From the NCBI GenBank assembly GCA_028284625.1, contig JANQRH010000017.1:1-64000 (forward strand): a stretch of 64,000 bases of DNA, read 5' to 3'. This DNA comes from Afifellaceae bacterium. GTDB lineage: Bacteria > Pseudomonadota > Alphaproteobacteria > Rhizobiales > Afifellaceae. Positions 44,201 through 51,487 of this stretch are shown here, one piece after another. A model generated the notes under the pieces. That model was not told where the DNA came from. It searched no databases and saw nothing but the letters and a program-made list of their open reading frames with translations. Position 1 is the stretch's first letter. Each line of letters starts with the position of its first letter. The translations under genes were made by a program, and so were the position numbers.

Positions 44201-45056
44201 CCTCCACCTGCCGGTCCCCCGTTTGCCACCGGGTCTCGCGGCATTTCTCCAGCGCAACTGCGGTCTCAAGCTCAGCATCTGTCGGGCGGATCAAATACCC
44301 CGCATCAAAAAGCGCGTCGCGACTATATGGCTTCAAACCTTCCGTCGGCAGGCAGAAGTCGTGCTCCGCAAGCCATGACTGAAGCTCGTCGCCATCAACC
44401 TGATCATCACTGAGCTCACGCTTGTCCGCCGCCATATCAACAATGCAATCACGCCAGGCGTAGTGATGAAGAACGCCTCGGATCGGCAGATGGGCCGAGG
44501 CCTGCCCCGAATGCGGAAGATGATTGCCGCCCGAAAGGCGAAAGCTCTCACCGACATAAGCTAGCGGGTACGTGGTCTTCGGGATCGGCGCTTCGACTTG
44601 CATCCGCTCCGCCAGGCCGAAATCGTAATGGTCATACAGTTCGCTCGGCGATCCCTCGTCAGAGAGCGACGCGAGCTTGCCCTCTGCGTGCGCCCGCTGC
44701 AGCAAAGTCGCCGGCAGCTCAGAAATGCCAAACGCGCGCAGCGAAGCCACGGTCTCGTCAAGCGAATCGAACGGCAGTTCAAGAAACGCGTCAGCTTTGG
44801 CAAAGATGAGCCATTCGCCCTGGAAGCGCTTGGCGTAGCGCTCCTGGTCTAAGAACGCGTACGCATCGTCGTGCGGCGCCTGCGCGACACCGGCAATGAC
44901 GACGTCGTCGGCGCGCAAGGGTTCTAGATCGGCATCGCTCCACGTGCCCCGCAGGAAGACGTGGAACGCGCTGATTCCGAGCTTTCGGTAATGCGCCAAA
45001 AAATGCGGCAGGATGTCGGAATCGTCCTGACCGACAAACGAGATAAGCTTGTACAT
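41289..45056 (-). CDS. Giant multidomain glycosyltransferase with degenerate prolyl-hydroxylase-like domain
   Basis: 1255 residues. Region 1 (1-260) resembles the GT92-like enzyme at 29654 (H-F-L-A-H-Y-R-K-L-G-I; G-V-L-H-H-Y-A). Region 2 (318-690) is a GT4 with T-G-G-I-G-T at 333-338, G-R-V-E-F-R-K-G near 535 and the N-S-P-Y-T-V-Y-E-C-L-E-N-G donor motif at 618-630. Region 3 (715-905) is GT2-like. A linker leads to a 2OG/Fe(II) dioxygenase-like domain (1060-1232). Its iron site is lost: the H-x-D positions are P1156 and A1158, only H1213 remains, and the 2OG Arg is Q1225. Probably a processive or multi-step transferase. Confidence 0.82.
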   Translation of the reverse strand: MYKLISFVGQDDSDILPHFLAHYRKLGISAFHVFLRGTWSDADLEPLRADDVVIAGVAQAPHDDAYAFLDQERYAKRFQGEWLIFAKADAFLELPFDSLDETVASLRAFGISELPATLLQRAHAEGKLASLSDEGSPSELYDHYDFGLAERMQVEAPIPKTTYPLAYVGESFRLSGGNHLPHSGQASAHLPIRGVLHHYAWRDCIVDMAADKRELSDDQVDGDELQSWLAEHDFCLPTEGLKPYSRDALFDAGYLIRPTDAELETAVALEKCRETRWQTGDRQVEAHGPAERISPAAEQVDERAPAYLDRQWLTAPPGRIALVTMELPATIRTGGIGTAMAALADRLSAAGHEVHLLYCPFSAGASLPKQLVDHWRARGVATHFLPRYTGLNGHAHPYEHALSIADALKDGDWDVIHFHEACGDAAGVLLLRAAGLAFQDTKIVVTAHGATAWHRRGNFLPWSPDEAMYTQLESISSALADVIVSPSAYMVDWLKKHLPSDTPHIVVPNCLTGESRRFGRVSAEKRKVARVVFFGRVEFRKGIDVFADAIDHVLASGLEDFEVIFLGRSDGAVAEQLAARTENWTCATRHIANLASHEAVDLLRTQNCLAVLPSRVDNSPYTVYECLENGVPFIASDVGGISELIHEEDRERALVGGGAKALAERMIQALSEGIAPARLRFDPTHADIDQIALHGRLVADARSSRGSTTLPSTEATMIVHGTEPLDLQGPLAKLLWAWASDGVEIIATAGVSSEAARTRLDLRSSPVASAGMVGGAALNDVVETASRDCLLFCHASVVPDEGALRAMRSAMENTNADAIVCGFSTAEIAGGGGVVPCFAGPAAFSADENVYGARLFLVRRDVFVEAGGFAEEPGLEPVIEWEFLNRLSAAGKRVFSVPVALARVPDWSPPPPLTDTGRARLAARWIQEGSERLQGLLAKALSANDQATSGRRLRLIPRSVLDRASQTQMSDEPADEEPGPLLFPAAATGRPTADLGDAFAPELLGVEGRRRAHPEPSTNGPDRGFTPAEEPTGSRISGDGRLIDASGTFVVQSSEDAEACDFFVADDLLSGSHCAALERAFHKLKRRTSNGIYTAANRFFRLSELAAIEPSVDEIVAAAMERAIALTKHFFEVEFPIYPTQLRVIEVPEGRCVTPPVAALGRGAADGPVLFEFAGAIQLNTDFEGGEIYFPALDISVEPKRARLLATTVDQQHQRAVLRVESGSQLILTFNLASRPEAKGHATPSRIGDVGVDRR

Positions 45057-45165
45057 TGCCCCAAAGCCGTTACCCGTTCACCATTGCGTCCCGGCGACCG
45101 CAAGATCAAGCGTCGACAGCCCTTTAAGGATAATTGCCGCGACATGTCCTGCGGCGTCGGCGCCC

Positions 45166-46197
45166 TCAAGGCCAACCAAAAAGGACACGTGCGTGTTCTT
45201 CGACCGGCCGCCACTTAAGCGGTGTGCTTTCGGAGAACGGCCAATTGGTGTTGTAGTCTCTGGCAACACCGTGTTTGGCCTTTGTGTCCTCCACAAAGGC
45301 GAGAAAACGGTGCCGCTCCGGCGCCAGCTTGGCGAGTGTGCGCTCGCGGATGTACTCCCGGGGAATTCGTCGGTCCCGCAACGCCTCTACGGCCTCTCGG
45401 ATCGTCCGTGGATCCGAGTCGACGACCAGGCAATAGTCCGGATCGAAGAAGACCTCACGGCCACCAAGACTCGGTGTGCTGACGATCGGCAAGCCGGCAA
45501 GCATATATTCCACGCTCGAATACATCGCTCCCTCGACAGCTGAAAGGCAGAGCCCCACGGCCGAGCGCGCAAGCGTCTCAACGATAAACTCTCTGTCCAG
45601 GTGAGCCGGCAGTCCATCCTCCAACTCGTTTATGATCGTGTGCCGCGGTTCTTTTGCCGCGAGCTGAGCGACGATCGTTCGAGCATGCGGCCGCTCGGAT
45701 ACGGAGGTTCCACCGCAGACATAAGCAACGCTCGCAATGTCGGCGGCCAGTTGGTGCCGCTTCTCCGGAACCGGTCGGGCGTTATAGACGGCGTCGAACA
45801 TGATCTCCTCATCCGGCAAAGGACGGAAGACGCTTTCCCGCACAAAGATGTTCTGACTGGAGAAGAAGGCATCAGCCCCTGCCCCTGCCAGAAGCTCCGC
45901 TTCGAGCGGCGTGTTACCGACAAAGATAACTCGGTGCTTTGGGTGCGCTTGCCGGAACGCACGCGCCGCAGCCGCTTTAGCTCCCGCGCCGCGCTCATCG
46001 CAATGCCAAACCGTCGGCAGCAAGAACGTCACCGGTCGGTCGCTGCACCTCCGACCAAGTTCCTCCGCAAGGCCGAGATGTTGTTGCCATGGCGGCGTGT
46101 AGATGATCAGCGGCTCGGGGGATAGCAAACCCGCCACGCCGGATGTCTGGACATTGCGGCCTCTTTCGACGCTATCTCTCGTCGCCATGACTTGCAT
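45166..46197 (-). CDS. Glycosyltransferase (GT4-like)
   Basis: 343 residues, GT-B fold. The N-terminal Rossmann half starts L-I-I-Y-T-P-P-W-Q-Q-H. The C-terminal half has L-S-A-V-E-G-A-M-Y-S-S-V-E-Y-M-L-A-G-L-P-I-V-S-T-P-S-L-G-G, the nucleotide-sugar site with its conserved Glu. ATG 46188 is an alternative start, with GGGA upstream. It precedes the giant gene on the same strand (109-bp gap) and may be first in the operon that runs to 38253. Confidence 0.82.
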   Translation of the reverse strand: MQVMATRDSVERGRNVQTSGVAGLLSPEPLIIYTPPWQQHLGLAEELGRRCSDRPVTFLLPTVWHCDERGAGAKAAAARAFRQAHPKHRVIFVGNTPLEAELLAGAGADAFFSSQNIFVRESVFRPLPDEEIMFDAVYNARPVPEKRHQLAADIASVAYVCGGTSVSERPHARTIVAQLAAKEPRHTIINELEDGLPAHLDREFIVETLARSAVGLCLSAVEGAMYSSVEYMLAGLPIVSTPSLGGREVFFDPDYCLVVDSDPRTIREAVEALRDRRIPREYIRERTLAKLAPERHRFLAFVEDTKAKHGVARDYNTNWPFSESTPLKWRPVEEHARVLFGWP

Positions 46198-46285
46198 TCC
46201 CGTCGATCAGTTGGACGCCGCCCATGCCTCACCTTAGGTCCCATATCGCCTCCGCTGCAGGCCTCGTTTCCGGTAGGTTCTGCCC

Positions 46286-46816
46286 ATGAGCGAGCGATTC
46301 ACACCCCTGCGTCGAGAAGACCTGGATGATCGCCAAGGCGCGGTGTTCGACGCCATTGCGGCGGGTCCGCGCGGCAGCGTCCCGTGGATATTCCATCTCT
46401 TTCTGGAAAGCCCCGACCTGGCGACGCGCATCCAGGAACTCGGCGCGTTCTGCCGCTACGGCACATCTCTCTCGCCCGATCTGTCGGAGCTTGCGATCCT
46501 CATTGTGGCGCGCCACTGGGACGCCGAATACGAATGGAGCATCCACGAAGGCGAAGCTCGCAAGGCGGGCCTTTCGGAGCCGATCATCGCGGCGCTGCGC
46601 AACGACCAGCGCCCGGCATTCGACGATGTGGCCACGGAGTTAGTCTACGAGTTCTGCACCACGTATCTGCGCGACAATGACGTCTCCGATGCGCTGTACG
46701 CCAAAGCCTCAACGCATTTCGGCCGCAAGACGATCGTCGAGCTTGCAGCAGTGCTCGGTTATTACTCGATGCTGGCGATGGCCATCCGCATCTTTCGATT
46801 GCCGCCGGAGCGTTAG
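46286..46816 (+). CDS. Carboxymuconolactone decarboxylase (CMD)-family protein
   Basis: 176 residues, all helical. The L-S-E-L-A-I-L-I-V-A-R-H-W-D-A-E-Y-E-W-x-x-H-E segment is the CMD core. The AhpD-type C-x-x-C pair is absent, so it is not a peroxidase of that kind. Later segments, V-Y-E-F-C-T-T-Y-L and V-E-L-A-A-V-L-G-Y-Y, match the second helical half. The neighbouring IclR regulator and alpha-hydroxy-acid oxidase suggest a role in aromatic or hydroxy-acid breakdown. The substrate is unknown. Confidence 0.85.
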   Translation: MSERFTPLRREDLDDRQGAVFDAIAAGPRGSVPWIFHLFLESPDLATRIQELGAFCRYGTSLSPDLSELAILIVARHWDAEYEWSIHEGEARKAGLSEPIIAALRNDQRPAFDDVATELVYEFCTTYLRDNDVSDALYAKASTHFGRKTIVELAAVLGYYSMLAMAIRIFRLPPER

Positions 46817-46834
46817 CGCGCCTATGCGCGCGCG

Positions 46835-46853
46835 GCGGCGCTTTAGGCGCCGC
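46835..46853. terminator. Hairpin at the convergent CMD/IclR junction
   Basis: GCGGCGC (46835-46841) pairs with GCGCCGC (46847-46853) around a TTTAG loop. It covers the IclR stop region and lies 19 bases after the CMD stop. It may stop transcription from either side, though no T tract follows. Confidence 0.4.
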
Positions 46854-47643
46854 GGCTAAGCACGTGGGAAATCACCTCCGCGGTGTGTTGCACGCGGTCC
46901 TTGTGCGCTATGAGCGGGTCAAGCGAGCGCCCTGAGACTCCGATGGCCGCGACCGGACCACCGCCAACGAGGATGACGGCCGCCACCGAATAGGTGCCGA
47001 TCTCAAACTCCTCGCGCTCCACGGCGATCCCAACCTTGCGGATGTTCGTCAGCTCGTCGCGCAGCGCCGCCTCATTCGCGATTGTCGTCTCCGTTCGGCT
47101 GACGAAGACCTCCTGTTGCAAATAGTCCCGCAGCTTCTGCTCCGGCAGATAGGCGAGCAGTGCCTTGCCGAGCGCTGAGCAATAGACCGGCAGCGTCTTT
47201 CCGACACGGGTATAACGCGTGGGGAGCGACGGCTTCTCCGCGCCGCCGAGATAGAGCATGTAATTGCGGTGCAGGATGCCGAGATTGGCGCGCTCGCCCG
47301 ACGCCTGAGCCAAGGTCTCCAGATGGGGCAGCGCCTCCAGCCGGACACGATCGGAATCGAGCAGATTGCCGGCTAGTCTGAGAACCGAGTAGCCGGGCGC
47401 GATGCGTCCGTCGCGCCGATCCTGCGACAGATAGCCTTCGCCCACCAACGTCTGAACGAGGCGGTGAGCAGTCGGCCGCGTTACGCCCGCGCGAACCGCG
47501 ACTTCTGCAACCGAGAGTGGACGCTCTGCCAAAGCAAACGCGTCAAGGATAGCAAGTGCCTTACGAAGGGTCTTGGCTGCCGAAAGTGCTGATTCGTCTC
47601 GCTTTTTCGCACTGTCGGCGACCTCCACTACCGAAATTGTCAT
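46843..47643 (-). CDS. IclR-family transcriptional regulator
   Basis: About 266 residues from ATG 47643; a TTG at 47682 is also in frame. The winged helix-turn-helix spans about 25-80 (L-S-V-A-E-V-A-V-R-A-G-V-T-R-P-T-A-H-R-L). The IclR effector domain follows (about 95-260), with Y-C-S-A-L-G-K-A-L-L-A and a G-I-A-V-E-R-E-E-F segment typical of the family. It probably controls the adjacent hydroxy-acid/BKACE genes in response to a small organic acid. The 281-bp gap upstream of it to 47924 shows no gene. Confidence 0.92.
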   Translation of the reverse strand: MTISVVEVADSAKKRDESALSAAKTLRKALAILDAFALAERPLSVAEVAVRAGVTRPTAHRLVQTLVGEGYLSQDRRDGRIAPGYSVLRLAGNLLDSDRVRLEALPHLETLAQASGERANLGILHRNYMLYLGGAEKPSLPTRYTRVGKTLPVYCSALGKALLAYLPEQKLRDYLQQEVFVSRTETTIANEAALRDELTNIRKVGIAVEREEFEIGTYSVAAVILVGGGPVAAIGVSGRSLDPLIAHKDRVQHTAEVISHVLSRGA

Positions 47644-47924
47644 TGCGGTCGCCCTGTCCGTTTCTTGGACGGTAGGTGGCAAATAACGGGCACGTCAACC
47701 CCGATCGACAAAACCCACGGCAGTTGGAACACACGCGTTGCGCCGGTTGGTTGCGTTGAAGGCGCGGATGTTACGCGCAGATTGCAACCTGGCAGGCGAG
47801 TGTTGGCGTCAGCGTTCAGAAGTCGGCTCACTTGTCCACGTGCCTCAGCGCCCGCTCAGCATGCCTCCGTGCCGCCTCGCGGCGCCGGTTGCGATCCGTA
47901 AAACAACAAATACCGACAAGCACC

Positions 47925-49145
47925 TTACGACCGAACGCTGCCAATCGGCTGAGCGTGCGGCATAGTCGGATTGGTCCGGATCAGATGGGGGCCGAGCTCA
48001 TCAATGCCAACGCATCCCAGCTGGCCAAGCACGCGCTCAACTTCACTGGTGAGGATGCCGATGGCGTGACGCACGCCGGGCTCGCCGCCGGCGATCAATC
48101 CATAAAGTGTGGCGCGCCCTACCATGATCGCATGCGCACCGAGCGCCAAAGCCTTCACAATATCGCTGCCACGACGAAAACCGCTGTCGATGACAATCGT
48201 CAGCCGATCGCCGAGCGCAGCCGCAACTTCCGGCAGAATTTCCATTGGCGACAAGCAGGAATCGAAGTGCCGGGCGCCGTGATTGGAAAGCACGATCCCG
48301 TCGCATCCGGCGTCGGCGGCGCGCTGCGCATCCTCCGGGCTGAGCACGCCCTTGATGAGCAGCTTGCGCGGCCACCGCTCGCGCAGCTCCGCCACATGAT
48401 CCCAAGTAACGTTCGGCACGAATTCCTTACGAACAAGCGCCAGCGCACGGTCGGAGGAACTGAGCTCGTCAGGAAAGAAGTCGGCGATGTTGACGAGCTT
48501 CGGCATGCCGTTTGGAACAAGCACATCGAAGATCCAGCGCGGGTGCAGCGCGACGTCCAGCAAAGCTGGCAGGCTTAGCTTGCTGGTCTCGCGGAACTGT
48601 CGGCGGTCCCATTCGCGCAAAGACGGGACGTTGACATCGGTTGTGAAGACCAGCGCCTCGTAGTCGGAATCCTCCGCACGCTGAATGATGTCGTCGCGGA
48701 CCGCCTTCTCACCGAGAATGTAGAGCTGCATCCAGCGCCGCCCCCCGCCGCCGGCTTCGTCGGCAAGCCGCTCCAGTCGCGTGTTCGACATGGTGCTCAG
48801 CGTGAAGGGGATGCCCTCCGCAGCGGCTGCGCGCGCCAGCGCCGCATCGCCACCGCCGCGGAACACATTCGTATGGCCAGTTGGCGCGATGACCAGCGGC
48901 GACGCGATCTCGCTGCCGAAAAGCGTGGTGCTGGTGCGCACCACCATCGTGTCCTTCAGCATGCGGGGTTCAAACCGCATGGTCTTGAACACATCGCGGT
49001 TCCACGCGAGCGTCAGCTCGTCTTCGCCGCCGCCCTCTAAGTACTCCGCTGCAAAAGAAGGAAGCCGCCGCAGCGCCATGCGCCGCAGATCCTCAATCGT
49101 GACGGCGCGGCTCAGGTCGGAGCCGCTGTAGTAGCGGCGCCTCAC
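47925..49145 (-). CDS. FMN-dependent alpha-hydroxy-acid oxidase/dehydrogenase
   Basis: 406 residues, TIM barrel of the LldD/mandelate dehydrogenase/glycolate oxidase family. The start L-P-S-F-A-A-E-Y-L-E-G-G-G-E-D-E holds the family entry motif. A-P-T-G near 88 contacts FMN. The active-site S-N-H-G-A-R-H-F-D carries the catalytic His and Arg; the usual G-G-R-Q is changed to G-A-R-H. D-S-G-F-R-R-G-S-D-I binds the phosphate of FMN. It oxidises an L-2-hydroxy acid to a 2-oxo acid; the substrate is undefined. Confidence 0.9.
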   Translation of the reverse strand: MRRRYYSGSDLSRAVTIEDLRRMALRRLPSFAAEYLEGGGEDELTLAWNRDVFKTMRFEPRMLKDTMVVRTSTTLFGSEIASPLVIAPTGHTNVFRGGGDAALARAAAAEGIPFTLSTMSNTRLERLADEAGGGGRRWMQLYILGEKAVRDDIIQRAEDSDYEALVFTTDVNVPSLREWDRRQFRETSKLSLPALLDVALHPRWIFDVLVPNGMPKLVNIADFFPDELSSSDRALALVRKEFVPNVTWDHVAELRERWPRKLLIKGVLSPEDAQRAADAGCDGIVLSNHGARHFDSCLSPMEILPEVAAALGDRLTIVIDSGFRRGSDIVKALALGAHAIMVGRATLYGLIAGGEPGVRHAIGILTSEVERVLGQLGCVGIDELGPHLIRTNPTMPHAQPIGSVRS

Positions 49146-49203
49146 GTCGACGTCGCTCGCGCAACTAAAGGAGCAACTCGGGCGACCCTCATCGATCGAT
49201 CGC

Positions 49204-50139
49204 TCAGAAATTCACCCGGTCGCCGCCCTTCAGCGACAGGATCTCACGCGCCTCGTCCGGCGATGCGGCCTCAAGCCCAAGCCCCTCGATGATCTGCCTG
49301 ACCTTCGTCACCTGCGCGGCGTTCGTCTCCGCCAGTTTGCCCGGGCCAAGCCACAGCGAATCCTCAAGGCCGACGCGCACATTGGCGCCATTGGCAAGCG
49401 CGATGGCCGCAATGCGCATCTGGCTTGAGCCGGCGCCGAGCACCGACCATTCGTAGTTCTCCCGCCCGAGCAGCCGATCGGCGGTCCGGCGCATATGCAT
49501 GACGTCCTCCGGATGGGTGCCAATGCCACCCAGAATGCCGAACACCGACTGGACGAAGATCGGCGGCTTGATCACGCCACGATCGAGGAAATGCGCCAGC
49601 GTATAGAGATGGCCGATATCGTAGCACTCAATCTCAAAGCGCGTGTCGTTCTCCGCGCAGGTCGTGAGGATGTACTCAATGTCGGAGAACGTGTTCTTGA
49701 AGAAGCCGCTGCGCGACGCCTCTAGATAGGGCCGCTCCCACTCATGCTTGAATTCCTTGTAGCGGGCGAGCATCGGATAGAGCCCGAAATTCATCGTGCC
49801 CATGTTGAGCGAGGCGACCTCCGGCTTGAAGGTCGCCGCCGGCTTGACGCGCTCCTCAACCATCATGGTCGGGGCGCCGCCGGTGGTGATGTTCACCACG
49901 CATCCGCTGCGCTGCTTGATGACTTTCAGGAACGGCTCGAAAGCCTCCGGCCGCTGATCGGGCTTTCCGTCTTTCGGGTCTCGCGCATGCAAATGAACGA
50001 TCGACGCGCCCGCCTCGGCCGCCCCCACCGCCGCATCGGCGATCTCCTGCGCCGTGACCGGCAGATGCGGGGACATGGAGGGCGTGTGAATGGCGCCGGT
50101 GACCGCACAGGTGATGATGACCTTCTTGCCCCGCGCCAT
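49204..50139 (-). CDS. Beta-keto acid cleavage enzyme (BKACE, DUF849)
   Basis: 311 residues. The start K-V-I-I-T-C-A-V-T-G-A-x-H-T-P and the zinc-binding H-L-H-A-R-D-P (His49, His51) are hallmarks of the 3-keto-5-aminohexanoate cleavage enzyme family. N-I-T-T-G-G (83-88) and S-V-F-G-I-L-G-G complete the active site. The family condenses a beta-keto acid with acetyl-CoA to give acetoacetate and a new CoA ester. Kce itself works in lysine fermentation, but BKACE members use many substrates. Here it is grouped with a hydroxy-acid oxidase, 58 bp away. Confidence 0.92.
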   Translation of the reverse strand: MARGKKVIITCAVTGAIHTPSMSPHLPVTAQEIADAAVGAAEAGASIVHLHARDPKDGKPDQRPEAFEPFLKVIKQRSGCVVNITTGGAPTMMVEERVKPAATFKPEVASLNMGTMNFGLYPMLARYKEFKHEWERPYLEASRSGFFKNTFSDIEYILTTCAENDTRFEIECYDIGHLYTLAHFLDRGVIKPPIFVQSVFGILGGIGTHPEDVMHMRRTADRLLGRENYEWSVLGAGSSQMRIAAIALANGANVRVGLEDSLWLGPGKLAETNAAQVTKVRQIIEGLGLEAASPDEAREILSLKGGDRVNF

Positions 50140-50259
50140 GTTTCCTCCTGCTTGGCGTGATTATTCGTGAATGTTCAATGACGCCCCGGCCCTGTCAACG
50201 CCAGGCCCTGCATTGCTCAGCGCGAGCGATCGCGGGCCGCAGCACGGCGCGGTTGAGCG

Positions 50260-51483
50260 TCAGCCGCGCGTGCCGTCTTCCTCGTTGCGAGACTCAACCG
50301 AAACGCCGTCCTCAACCTCATCGCTGGGGTGCAGCACCACGACGTCGCCGGGCGCGAGACCCTCGGTGACTTCCGCGAAGACCGAATCGCGATGGTCGAT
50401 GGAGACCGGCACAAGCTCCGCCTCGCCGTTGGTCACGCGGAATACCGACCATTGCGTGCCGCTGCGGAAGAGCGCCGCCAGCGGCACCCGCACGACGTCT
50501 TCGCCAAGCCACACGCGGATGCGGACATAGACGCGGAATTCGTGCCCCAGGCGCGCCCAGGCATCGCGCGCGTCGAGAAGGTCGAGGATCACGTTGACGC
50601 GTTGCTCCTCAATGCCGAGCGCCGAAACCTTGGTGAAAGCTGAGGGCTCGACCCGCCGCACTTTGGCGGTAAGCGATTCCGCACCGCCCCATCCCTCCAC
50701 GCGCGCAACCGCCTCCTGCACGACCTGCACGGCGTCGGTCGACAAGAGATCGACGGCGACCTCCATGTCCTGCGGGTCACCGATCTCCGCAATCAGCGCA
50801 CCCGCCGTCACGACCTGCGCGCTCTCTGCGTGTACCTTCAGCACCACCCCGTCGACCGGCGCGCGCACAAGTACGCAGCATGCCGCCTCGCTGGAGCCGT
50901 CCTCTACATTCGGTTGGATCAGCCGCGCCTGCGCGCTGTTGAGTTCGTTGCCGCGGAGCGCAAGGTTTGCCTCCGCCTGCCGCACCTCCGCGCGCGTCAT
51001 CGCCGCGCGACTGCGTGCCTCGTCCAACGACCGGGCCGAGATCGTGCCGCTGCGCGACAGCCGCTCCGCGCGCTCCAGATCGGTCTCCGCCAATTGCTGC
51101 TCAGCCTCCGCCCGCGCGACCTCCGCCTCAGCCAGACGAACCGCCGCGTCTGCCGCGCCGAGGGCGGCCTGAAGCTCGCGGCGTGAGCGCACATCGAGGA
51201 AAGCCGGCGCGCTAGGACGGATCTCCGCAACGACCGTGTCGCCCCGCACCACCGGATCGCCGACTTCGAGCGGGAAGCGATCGAGCGCCCCGCCGACCGG
51301 CGCGGAGACCCTGTAGACGTCGCGGATGCGCGCAACGCCCTCCTCGTCGACGGTCACTTCAATGGCGCCCTGGTCCACAGTTGCCAGATCGACCGCGACC
51401 GGCTTCGGTGCCAGCGCATAGACCATGCCGGCCACGATTGCCGCGGCAACAAGGATGTAGATTGTGCGTCTCAGCCAGTTCAT
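50260..51483 (-). CDS. Membrane fusion protein of an ABC efflux system (HlyD/MacA type)
   Basis: 407 residues. One N-terminal membrane helix (about 7-25) anchors a periplasmic adaptor. The lipoyl half-motifs lie at about 60-95 and 215-235 (A-P-V-D-G-V-V-L-K). Between them is an Ala/Glu/Arg-rich hairpin (about 105-190). The beta-barrel part follows. It is last in the ATPase-permease-adaptor operon, 4 bp after the permease. Its partner in the outer membrane would be a TolC-type channel, not in the window. Confidence 0.9.
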   Translation of the reverse strand: MNWLRRTIYILVAAAIVAGMVYALAPKPVAVDLATVDQGAIEVTVDEEGVARIRDVYRVSAPVGGALDRFPLEVGDPVVRGDTVVAEIRPSAPAFLDVRSRRELQAALGAADAAVRLAEAEVARAEAEQQLAETDLERAERLSRSGTISARSLDEARSRAAMTRAEVRQAEANLALRGNELNSAQARLIQPNVEDGSSEAACCVLVRAPVDGVVLKVHAESAQVVTAGALIAEIGDPQDMEVAVDLLSTDAVQVVQEAVARVEGWGGAESLTAKVRRVEPSAFTKVSALGIEEQRVNVILDLLDARDAWARLGHEFRVYVRIRVWLGEDVVRVPLAALFRSGTQWSVFRVTNGEAELVPVSIDHRDSVFAEVTEGLAPGDVVVLHPSDEVEDGVSVESRNEEDGTRG

Positions 51484-51487
51484 GGCG

